Notes under the pieces: model-generated
Seen by the model: the letters and a program-made list of their open reading frames with translations, nothing else
Told to the model about the DNA's origin: nothing
Database searches by the model: none
In this document: positions 1 through 9,691 of the stretch, in pieces
Layout of the letters: each line of letters opens with the position of its first letter
Position numbering within the stretch: the stretch's first letter is position 1
Translations under genes and position numbers: made by a program
Source of the DNA: Trametopsis cervina
Lineage: Eukaryota; Basidiomycota; Agaricomycetes; Polyporales; Irpicaceae
Assembly (NCBI GenBank): GCA_022385755.1
Contig: MU278354.1
Span: 1,070,805-1,134,804 of the forward strand
Length of the DNA stretch: 64,000 nucleotides
Reading direction: 5' to 3'

Positions 1-591
1 TGGCGAATCTCTCAACGGCCGTATATTTGATATCGAACGTGCAGCAGCAAGTATCAAACGTTTCGTGCACTATCTGCAGCAGCTGGACCCTGTACAAGAA
101 CCTCCTACGCTCAGCATTCTGCCCCATTCAACGAAGATTGCGCCATACATGCGTATGACTTGTCTGGACTCTGTATCGCTGGCTAGATGCATCCTACGAA
201 GCTCGATCTGACCCTCCAAGCTTTCCTCCAGAAATACCAGGGTCAATCTAGGTGGTTGTATGCCTTCACGCCGCTCTGGTGCAGCGCTCAGACATCGCAC
301 GGGACCAACGCAAGCAGCAGAAGAAACTACCGTATCCATATGCCACAATGCGAATAACTCGTAATTGAAGAGACCGAATGCGAGATCATGGACCCGGAAA
401 CAATGGTGCACTCGATGGCTGAACTCCCCTTTCGCTTCCCAGTGCGGCACATAGAGGGCTGTCAGCATCGGTGGACTTTGAGAGACACCGTAGGACCCGT
501 GATGAAGAGGCCCTGTACAAGGTGTATTACCCCGCATACTGCACTCAGGGTAATGAACTTTGGTACTCAAAAGAGCCATGTAAATACACAC
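1..591 (-). CDS. Unrecognised protein, 3' end cut by the window edge
   Basis: I do not recognise the product. An open frame runs from an ATG at 591 leftwards. A plausible 41-nt intron lies near 130-175, where the first frame degenerates (a run of Ser/Cys/Gly before a stop at 70). After it another frame stays open to position 1, with coding-like text such as RRRFLYRVQLLQIVHETFDT. The protein would therefore continue beyond the window. The middle part is rich in aromatic and hydrophobic residues (FGLFNYELFALWHMDT) with no motif I can name. The divergent neighbour at 826 is carbonic anhydrase. The competing plus-strand frame at 388-807 reads less like a protein. Both the start codon and the intron are guesses. 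Confidence 0.35.
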
Positions 592-825
592 CGTACGTAC
601 ATTTTCTGGCTATCTGACTTCAATCGATGTATCAGTGGACTGCGGCTGCTTATTGTCATGCTGATATCGCGGACTCATGTCTGTATAGAAACGAGTATAA
701 AGCGACAGCTTGGGTGTGGAGTTTGCGACAGTTCTGCACCCCAGTTTCTCCACCTCCCAAGCCATCGTGAGCTTCACATTTCCTCTGCTACTGTCACATT
801 AACCTGAAACTTGTTTGCTCAGGAC

Positions 826-1641
826 ATGGAGTATAACAATGCCTTAGCTGTCGCCCGAGAGGGCACAGACCCCGCTTTGACAAACATACTCAATGGCAAC
901 CTGGATTGGGTTACTACACCACCTGCGCCAGGTGCTGCCCCTAATCCACAAAAGCCGAAGGTATGTAGGGAACGGCATACCCTGAAGAACTAATTCTGAC
1001 CCTCTCGTTTTATCATCACGCGCAGATTCTGTGGATCGGCTGCTCTGATTCTCGCGTCCCCGAAACAACCATCACGAACGCCAATCGTGGTGACATCTTC
1101 ACCCATAGAAACATCGCTAAGTGAGCCCTTCATATTCTTTCCTGCCGCCATTCTGCTTACCGCCGTCAGTCAAGTGAAGGCTAGCGACATAAACATACAG
1201 GCCGTCATAAAATTTGCAGTTGCATCACTTGGTGCCCATCACATCGTCGTAGTCGGCCACACCTACTGCGGAGGGGTTGCTGTCTGCGTAGACGGTGACC
1301 CTCAGGGAAAGATGGCATGCTTTCCTGAAGGGGCTTCAGACGATCTCACAGGAGATACTGCTAGCGAACAGTCTAACTGGCCCCCGCACCCACCGATAGA
1401 TCAATGGCTTGCCGATCTTAGAAGTGTCTCTGTCGCCAATCCAAGTATGACAGTTGAAGGGCTGACTGTCGAGAACATACGCATCCAGGTGCAGAACGTT
1501 GTAGCATCGGACGCCGTCCAGACTGCTTGGGCATCCAACAGCAAGAGCAGTTTGAGAAGCGTGGAGGGCATGTTGTATGACCTTGATACCATGAGACTTA
1601 CAGACCTCCAGATGTCCCAGCGTCCTCCTTCCGCAGATTGA
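826..1641 (+). CDS. Beta-class carbonic anhydrase
   Basis: Zinc enzyme interconverting CO2 and bicarbonate, supplying bicarbonate for carboxylation and pH balance. Three exons fit: 826-960, 1026-1120 and 1170-1641, joined by introns with gtatgt...cag and gtgagc...cag ends, giving 233 residues, typical of fungal beta-CAs. The family zinc ligands are visible: CSDSR (Cys51, Asp53) and GHTYCGG (His107, Cys110). The [11 protein letters not shown] block that follows the first motif is also typical. A less conserved acidic insert (about residues 125-150) precedes the C-terminal helices, and the usual WLYDL-type end appears as [15 protein letters not shown]. An upstream TTG frame was ignored; ATG 826 is used because the family N-terminus (NALAVAREG) starts right after it. 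No obvious mitochondrial presequence, so probably cytosolic. The family assignment is firm; the exact start is less so. Confidence 0.9.
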
Positions 1642-1809
1642 AAGCAGTATAGTTGCGTCTTTGTCTTTGTAGCCTTGAATTGGCGACATACTTTAGAGCT
1701 TTCACCATGCAGATCCAACCTTGTAAATAGCTTATAGTAGCCAAAACCGAATCGGTTATTGTGTGGCATACGGAACGTACCAGAGGTCGAGATCAGCATC
1801 TGAATGATG

Positions 1810-1816
1810 AAAAAAA
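1810..1816 (-). terminator. RNA polymerase III terminator of tRNA-Gly
   Basis: A run of seven T on the minus strand lies 11 nt past the 3' end of tRNA-Gly, the usual pol III stop signal. Confidence 0.8.
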
Positions 1817-1827
1817 GACTAGCAGAC

Positions 1828-1898
1828 TGCATTAAGAGGGAATCGAACCCCCGGCGGGTCGATGGCAACGACCCAGGTTACCACTACCCCATTAATGC
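1828..1898 (-). tRNA. tRNA-Gly (GCC)
   Basis: A 71-nt cloverleaf on the minus strand. The acceptor stem GCATTAA pairs perfectly with TTAATGC, with an A discriminator. The anticodon stem GGTCG/CGACC encloses the loop TTGCCAT, giving anticodon GCC. The T-loop is TTCGATT, closed by five pairs (one G-T). There is no intron. Confidence 0.93.
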
Positions 1899-2098
1899 GT
1901 AGCAGTGACCCCAGTATAATGTGTCAGATACATCACAGCCATATGATGACATCGCTGGCAGCAGTCCTGGAAATCGCGGTGACAGATGACGTCAGATGCA
2001 TCTAGACCGCAAAGTGAAAACGAGGAAATTCGGCACAGATAATCCACAAAATATATTTAAAAATGATGTGCTATCTCTAACCTCGACCGTCAACTGGA

Positions 2099-5000
2099 AT
2101 GGATTTCTTCACCGCAACGGCGGGTACTGACACTCAGGCAGCTGTCAGTAGCCCGACATTGCTCTCGACAACGGTGCAGAACGAGGACACGACGACCACA
2201 GATGCCTTCGCAGAAGCCATCAACGCCCGCTATTCGCGCAAGGGCAGCAACCTCCTCATTCCACTCTCCCCAGCAGCCAGCCCCGCCTCCACCAGTCAGC
2301 CCTCCCAGTCGAGTTTTGACATCTCTCTCCGTGTCAAACCCAACCCACCGCCATCCCAACCCATGTCATCTTCATCAGCCGCCGACAACTTCACCCCAGT
2401 CCTTCCCGCTGCCTTGCACGACGTACTCAACGACTCCCTCGTCATAGACATCAGACCACATAATGCTTACTCCCTCGCTCGTCTCCCTCATGCGCTATCC
2501 CTCAGTGTACCGTCAACACTTCTCAAGCGTCCCGGATTTCCACTCGACAGGCTGGCGCAAATGCTTTCCTCCCAGCAGGCGCAGCAAGTGTTCGCCAAGT
2601 GGCCCGAAGCCAGTCGCATACTCGTGTACGATGCCGACAGCCCAGCCCTGAATGACGGGGGAAATCTGCTGGGCCTTATGCGTAAGTTTAGGAAGGAAGG
2701 CTACACTCGCCCCGTATTCTGGTTGAAGGGTGGCTTCAAGACACTGTGGAGAGAGAGAAGAAACCTAGTAGACGAGCAACAGATCGTAGAGGAAGAAGAT
2801 CCTTCGGCCTCAGGACCTACCATGCCTGCTGTTGTTCTCCGCACGAAGGCACTTCCCAACTCTGCCTTCACGTCCTCTTCCACTACGAGCTCTCGACAGG
2901 TGAGACTGATACCGTTTGCTTTCTTTCTTTCGTTGCTGCGCCAAGGCTGGCGTAGTTCCTGTGTACCGCCCACCTCGGCGCGTGTTATCTTTCATCCAGT
3001 TCCGCCTGTAAGGTCGCTGCTAAGCGGCGCTTCCCATGGAGTGGAGGCCCCCATACTCGCTCGCCTCCTCCAGTCTCTTTCGTTTGACTCTTGGGTCTCC
3101 TGCTGCTTGACCTTCGTCAGTCGTATACTGATATGAAGTCATTTCTCAGATACCGCCAACCCCTATGATTGGACGTGGATCAGTCGATCCGTTTTCCCTA
3201 CGCTTGTCGCAAGTTTCGTCTGGAGCGACAGATCTTTCGCTAACCTCTGCGTCGGGTTCAGCAGCACTGTTCTCTCGGTCAAGTACGTTGGCTCTCCAAT
3301 TACAGCTCCCATCGAAGACGTCGACGATTCCTGAAGGGAGAACGATGCTCTCGTTCCCACCTCCCCAACCAAATATAGATGTCACGGATGTCAGCAGCCT
3401 ACCTACAAATGGAGTCAACGTAGCATATGACACGTTACCCAGGCCATTTCACAAAAGTTTGCCAGGCGGGCACAGTGTAAGCCTCTCGGATTCCTTTGAT
3501 GTGTGTATTTGATGGCTCATTTATGGGTCACAGGTGGCCTTTAACCCGTTCTTTGACAATATCCGTCAGAACATTGAGCTCAGCGGCGGTCGTGGCAGTG
3601 GAGATGGTATTCCATTGCGGTTACCGAAGAGGGTTAGGAGACGAGTGGGGGAGTTACCATTCGAGTGGTTGAGGGAGATATGCCGCAAAAGTGGGAGCTT
3701 GTTGGACGAGAGCGAAGAGAGTGAAGCGAAGGAGGAGATTGACAGTATGGCCGAAACAGACGATGATGTGGGTAATGCAGTGCGGCATGTCGCTGGACAG
3801 ATCGCTGTTCCGACTGCAAGAACAAGTAGGAGAGCAGAGAGGCCGAAACAACGGAGATCGAAGAACACCGTGAGGAGGAAGAGGTTGGCCTCGATGGTTT
3901 CAACTGGGTCTCAATCTCCTCCCCCGGACTCGTCCTCTGTTTCAGCCTCGGCCTCAGCCTCGAAGACAACCTCAAAGGCAGGATCAGCGTCTCCCCCACC
4001 GAACTCCAATGCCATCTCACCAGTATCTCATTCACCTTCCCCAACGTCACAACTCCCTTTGAAGCCTGATTCCCCTCCGCGCCAAGTGCTCGCAAATACA
4101 ACGGAAGCCTCTGACAGTGACTCTTCCGGAGAAAATTTGGCGAAGACACTTGCTATGCAATTCTACAAGATCGAGCTTGGCGAGCAGCGGCGACTGATGG
4201 GTGTTATGGAGCATCATTCGAAGGAAAGCACGACCTCTGCGTCATCGTCCTCCACCGCCCACCCCGCTCGACCCGCCCATGGGGGATACACTGGTATCAA
4301 TGTGTTGCCTGGCTCGCAGTCGACCGATCCACCGCAGGCTCTTGCAAACAGCCTCAGCGATTCCAGTAGCGGATCAACTGTCACTGTCAGGCCGGGTTCG
4401 GGTTGTTTCTTACCACCCATGCCAAACGTTGTCTCGGGCAGCAGTGATGGTGTAACGACGCAGAACATATTCCCGTATAGCATCACCGCCGGTGTTGAGA
4501 AGGGTGAAAAGAACAGGCAAGTAATATTAGCGAACTGTGGGTGAGACCTACTAACTGGGTCCCTGTTGTGTCTTCCTATGCAGATATCGTAATATTTGGC
4601 CTTTCGAGCATGCCCGTGTTCGGCTCCAGAAAACCCGTCCGGAGGATGATGACTACATGAACGCAAGTTACGTGCAGCCGTTAGGTACGAGGAAGCGATA
4701 TATCGCTACTCAAGGCCCGCTACCCGCGACGTTCAATGATTTCTGGACGTAAGTGCTTGCTATACTATGCATTGAAAACTCACTCACTAATTTGAAATGT
4801 TTTCATTTCGTCTACTCGTGACATCTTTCTTTTCGTGGCTTTTAGGTTATGCTGGCAAGAGAACGTCCATGTTATAGTGATGCTTACGCGTGAAGTTGAA
4901 AGCGCTCTCATCAAGTGCGGGAATTATTGGGAAGAAGGCGACTACGGGCCCCTTCACTTGACTCTCATCTCTACAACAGATACTCCAGAGAGGGAAAAGA

Positions 5001-7051
5001 AACGGAAGGAGAGTGAAATGTCGAGCGGGTTTTTCAATTTTCCTCAAGTACCCATCGCAAAGAAGATCACGGAAAGCGAAGAAGACCGTATAATACGCAG
5101 GGTGTTCCAGTTGACGAACTCGAAGTACCCAGACGCTCCGCCCCGTAAAGTCCTTCAGCTACAATACCTCGATTGGCCCGACCTCGATGTACCTAAAAAC
5201 CCTACTGGACTTCTGCAGCTTATACAAGAGGTTGATGAAGCTGTTGACAATGCACGGGCACGAGGTGACAGACAGTGGGGCGAGGGTCCTCTCAGGAAGA
5301 CAACGAGGTCCGTTACGCCGCCCCAGGCTCCTTCCTATTCGTCTCAGAGTCCACCCGCGTCGCGTACCTCCTTGGACGAGGTTGATCCCATCACCGGTAT
5401 ATCAAAGCATGCAGTTGGCCGTGCTCCTGTCCTTTTGCACTGTTCTGCGGGCGTTGGGCGGACTGGTGGATTTATCGCCGTCGACGCTATACTTGACGGA
5501 GTCAGGCGGGAGCTGAGGAAGCGACGGGAAGAGGCGATGAAGGGCAGCCGGCGTAGCAGTAGCCACAGCGATGCGAGTCGGAGCCCTCTGTCGACTCCTG
5601 AGGATGAGGTGATGGACGTGGATCGCAGCAGCGCCAGTCCCGTTGACGATGGCCAGGCCTCGGGTTTGACGCTGCCAATGTCGATCCGTGGCAACGAGGT
5701 TCATGTCCCTGTCGCTGGGCTCAGTGAAGATCAGGCTCCGATGGAGGTGGATCGTAACTATCTCGAGTCAACATCTGGCTCGGATGCTGACACCAAGGCT
5801 CCTAAACAAGGAAACTTCAAGGCTTCACCCTCGTTACTTAACGAGCTGAAAGATGCTCACCTCCGGTCTGTATCTACCTCAATTGCCCATCACGACCCCT
5901 CGAGTGCGTCACCATCGCCCGGCCCTGTTGACCCCCGTACCGCGTCGCTCAAGGCGCAAGCGACAGCTCGCTCCAGCAGCAACTCCGCGATCAGCAGTAG
6001 CGGGACTTCGGGAACTCGATGGACGAACTCTGGATATGGTGATAGCGTCGCAGTGTCAAGTCGCACAAGTTTGTCGAATGCATCCGGAGGAGGTCAAGTA
6101 AGAGGCGTAGGACACCATAATCTGGTTAGTCAGTCGATGAACAACACTGAAGCCACGGCTGCCGAAAGGAAAGAGAACGCAGCCCGAATGGACTCATGGC
6201 GAACTGCAGTGAGCGACACGCAGACTCATCTCAGTATCGAGCCTAAAACAGCGAGTGTACAGCCATCCTCGCTTCAGGCGCCGAAGCAAGTGCAGGACAC
6301 TGTACTCGCTAGCCCTCGAGGAATGGCCTTTGACTACCTGCATCCTCGGAGACTTCATGGTGATGCATCTCCACCGTTGTTGTCCACGTACGATGAGCCT
6401 GTTCGTCGCGTGATCGAAGACATGCGGGAACAGAGAATGAGTCTTTGTCAAAGCCTGCGACAGTACGTCTTCGTCCATCGTGCAATCATTGAGGGCGCCT
6501 TGGATATCATAGATGAGGAGAAACGGCAAGAGCAAGAACTTCAGACGTCGAGAATGACTGCCGGGAAGGACGTGGAGATGTTTGTAGGGGCAGGGGTCGA
6601 AGCTGCTGACACTCTGACGCAGCCGATACCTTTCCCCCGCTCATATAGCTTTGGTCATTCGACTGAAGTGCCGAAACTGTCTAACTCACCAGTATCACCC
6701 ACGCCTGTGCGCGCTCTCGGCCTGGACCGCGTCGAGAATAACGGACTCGGTCCGGCGTTCATCCTTGAAGAGCGCGCAACCCAAAGTCCGCTCTCGCAGG
6801 TTGTCACCGTCGATGATCCTATGGATGGGTTCGGGCCTTCCAGCCCCCTGTCTCCTAGAGCGAAACGACAAGCGAGCCCGACGGAGTTGGTCAACGAGAG
6901 TATTATGGGCGAGCGTCGACTGACCAAGAGAGCAAGCGTGAAGAGGAGGCCAATGGCACCAGCCGTTGAGGACGAAGATGTCAGTAGCTCTGGCGAAATC
7001 AAGTTGGGGTCTTTAGCCCTCAGCTCCCCTCCTGCCTCCAGTGCTCGCTAG
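2099..7051 (+). CDS. Rhodanese-domain protein tyrosine phosphatase (Pyp1/Ptp2-3 type)
   Basis: Large classical tyrosine phosphatase of the fungal MAPK-phosphatase kind (S. pombe Pyp1/2, yeast Ptp2/3), roughly 1,500 residues. Exon 1 (2099-2899) carries a rhodanese/Cdc25-like domain (VIDIRPHNAY; VFWLKGGFKTLW), which in this family docks MAP kinases. Coding resumes by 3150-3476, then 3534-4516 (ATNPFFDN-type block and a Ser-rich linker), 4584-4748 and 4846-7051. The catalytic domain starts at YRNIWPFEHARVRL and has WPD (5174-5182) and the P-loop HCSAGVGRTGG (Cys at 5441-5443). The Q-loop region (REQRMSLCQSLRQYVFVH, about 6425-6480) comes only after an extra stretch of some 290 Ser/Pro-rich residues, followed by a long disordered tail. 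The intron at 4517-4583 has a GC donor. The structure between 2900 and 3149 is uncertain; a 12-residue exon after 2948 is possible. ATG 2099 follows an AT-rich leader. Confidence 0.87.
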
Positions 7052-8371
7052 CCTTTTTGAGGAAACGTCTCTGTCTTCGGTCTTCTTTTCGCTCTTGGTA
7101 GCGCCGACACATTTCCATTTCCATGTCACATACTCCCGGCATTCCGCCCTGTCTACGATCATCGCCGTCCCTATCCATCCTTCTTCATCGCCTCGTTCCA
7201 CTGGCCCCGAATATCTACGCATTCGTCTCTTTCTACCACCCGCTCTTGCTGATTTGTATCTCCTCATAATTACTATGGACAATGGGGTCCCAGTGGTACT
7301 ACTTCGGATTGGTCCCTTTTGTCGCGTTTGGCGTTTCTCATATATACTGGTAAAGTAATGACCGTCCATCCCCCCTCATCCCATCTGTTGCTTCTTTTTT
7401 CCTCAGGTTCTGTCATCCGGCTCTCCTGACCGCATCCCCTCCTGCATGTGACCTCTCTTTCTCCGTCCTGGGTTCCCTACATCTACATACACCAGTGTCA
7501 TTCCATCATGCTCATGTCTGTGTGTACATCATTCTAGCATCACATTTCCTATCGCACGTCCACGTTCCAATAGTCGCTTCGTTCTAGTAGGCTTGGACAC
7601 TGTAATGTATAAAGCCACGAAAAACGCACGTTTATGTCAAAAATCATGAGTACTGTTCGAAGAGTTTACGCCGGACGTCCGGCTACCGGTGTCGAAGAAG
7701 GTTTCTTTCGAGGACGCTGTTGATGTGTGTTCATCTCCGGGACGGGAGTAAGCGCGTTTAACTTACGAAGTAAGTACGTTATCCGCTTCGGATTCCGAAC
7801 CAAACGTGTCACCTCCGGTGTTTATTGGGAAACAAGACTGGCACACCGGCACGAGCACCGTGGACGTGGTACCTGTTTCAACGGCAGTATTAGCTGGTGG
7901 TTTTAATTGTTAGACCAGTTGTCGCCAGTAGTACAGAATACGATAGTAACCCTGTCGCTATACGTATCAACCTTAGTGAACCGGTTACAGTGCTTAGAAC
8001 CGTGATATAACATGCTAAACTTCTATGCATAACTTTCATTCTCTAATTGACCGAGGCTCTCCCATCCAGCCCACTTCAGCCCCATTCCTAATCACACATG
8101 CCAAAACCGTTAAACAGGAATCCGTGGATCCATTACACTTGCCTGTTCGGGAAACGTCATGGAGCCTCATAAAGGCGGACATGTGATTGGTACCTTCGAT
8201 AAGCGCTCCAATTACATAATTTCTGCACCCCAGTCGTTTGTCAGGCGTAATGAGCGCTTGTGATCTCGTCCGACGTGCACCGTCGCTTGCTCATCCGTGC
8301 AGCATCTTCATTCCACACCGCCACATTGCCACTGTCGACTTCGGGCAACGTCTGTAGGCGTAGTCTTCAAT
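7052..8371. other. Long intergenic region, unusually stop-rich
   Basis: The first 300 bases are the pyrimidine-rich 3' flank of the phosphatase gene. From about 7370 to 8260 no frame of 60 codons is open on either strand, unusual against the rest of this window. It holds a 14-bp palindrome (7670-7683) and a 6-bp stem hairpin (7761-7775). I recognise no gene, tRNA or transposon end. The last 100 bases are the ISA1 leader. Confidence 0.6.
7670..7683. repeat. Perfect 14-bp palindrome
   Basis: GCCGGACGTCCGGC is its own reverse complement. It lies in the stop-rich intergenic stretch and could be a dimeric-factor binding site or chance; nothing nearby decides. Confidence 0.5.
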
Positions 8372-9127
8372 ATGGCGGCCATTGTTGCTCGTATGCAACG
8401 ATCGCAACATGCTTCACGGTTACTCGCCTCTCACTTGTCCTCCTCGCACTCAGTTTGCACGCCAATACACCGACATGCGATGATGTCTGCTTTCTCACCC
8501 AGCACGTCGAATGCACCCCCACTCCCTCGAGGCAAACCGATACTTGGCGAGACACCTCCAGTGGTCATACCTTCCACAACCACACCATCCGCGAAGGATT
8601 TGTCAGCTGATGCAGCTTCTCCGCAAGTCGCTGCGCGACCACCGCCCGTGCCCAAAGCAGAGCGTGCTAGACCCCAGATACGCTCAACGAAGGCTGCTAT
8701 TTCAATGGTACGGGTTCTCTCATTGCAGTGGCTCTCCGTAACTTGCTAATAGACAACTTAAGACTCCTGAGGCTGTTGACCGGTTACGCGCACTGCTGAA
8801 GAGCCCAACACCTCAACACCTTCGTATAGGCGTTCGAAACAAGGGCTGTGCGGGTCTTTCGTATCACTTGGAGTACGTAGACAAGCCAGGAAAGTTTGAC
8901 GAAGTCGTGGAGCAAGACGGTGTGAAGGTCGTCATAGACAGCAAAGCGTTGTTTTCAATAATTGGAAGTGAGATGGATTGGCAAGAGGACGGCTTGAGGT
9001 ACGTTACACAAGATTTCAACTCTGGTTCGATGAACTCACGATCCCATCCAGTGCCAAGTTTGCATTCAAGAACCCAAACATTAAGGACGCCTGCGGATGC
9101 GGGGAGTCTTTCACTGTTGGTTCATGA
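8372..9127 (+). CDS. ISA1: Mitochondrial iron-sulfur assembly protein Isa1
   Basis: A-type iron-sulfur protein needed for mitochondrial [4Fe-4S] maturation (aconitase, lipoate and biotin synthases). Exons 8372-8707, 8763-8998 and 9052-9127 join to 215 residues. The N-terminal 110 residues are Ser/Arg/Pro-rich, as expected for a targeting peptide plus spacer. The HesB/IscA domain follows (TPEAVDRLRALL, IGVRNKGCAGLSYHLEY, VVIDSKALFSIIGSEMDW) and ends with DACGCGESFTV. All three cysteines of the family (GCAG and CGCG) are present. ATG 8372 was chosen over the upstream non-ATG frame start because the next residues (MAAIVARMQRSQHASRLL) look like a presequence. Confidence 0.93.
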
Positions 9128-9691
9128 ACGCTACCCCGCTCCATCATTATGACTTTGCACAGTATTAGCTGTCCACTAATATTCGACTTTCCAACACATT
9201 TGTATCCATATTGCACCACTCTACCCGGACCAATACTAGATGTTCGCTCATTTTATTCCGCACCTGTTCAGTCAGTTCTTATGACCATCTTCTAACAAAT
9301 ACAAACTTGTATCTCTCAAATCCAGCTCTGCGCGATGGCCTCCTCTTGATAGACGTGGATCCACTTGTGGCGACATTCTGGTCGCAGTTCACACCTTTGA
9401 GACTGTCTTTTCGTGACCTTAATGCACGAATCCAGTTCAATCACAGAATGCTCTGAGCATTCATATCAGTATCATGCGTTGAGTTGCACTGCACTCTGTA
9501 CCAGTGAGAACAATTACATTGTTGAGATTATGAACAGACAATTACAAGGGGAAGAAAAGCACTGCTAAAGAACGAATAAAACGGAAAGCCAGTATCATCA
9601 CAGCTGAGTAGACGATCTTTGGGGCAATAAAAATACACAGGCCTCAGCATAGCGGCCCGAATCAACATCCTTCCAGCTCTTGTACGCAAAC

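Noticed and set aside
388..807. 139-codon plus-strand frame near the left edge
   Set aside because: No motif. It overlaps the minus-strand frame, which reads more like protein and continues off the edge.
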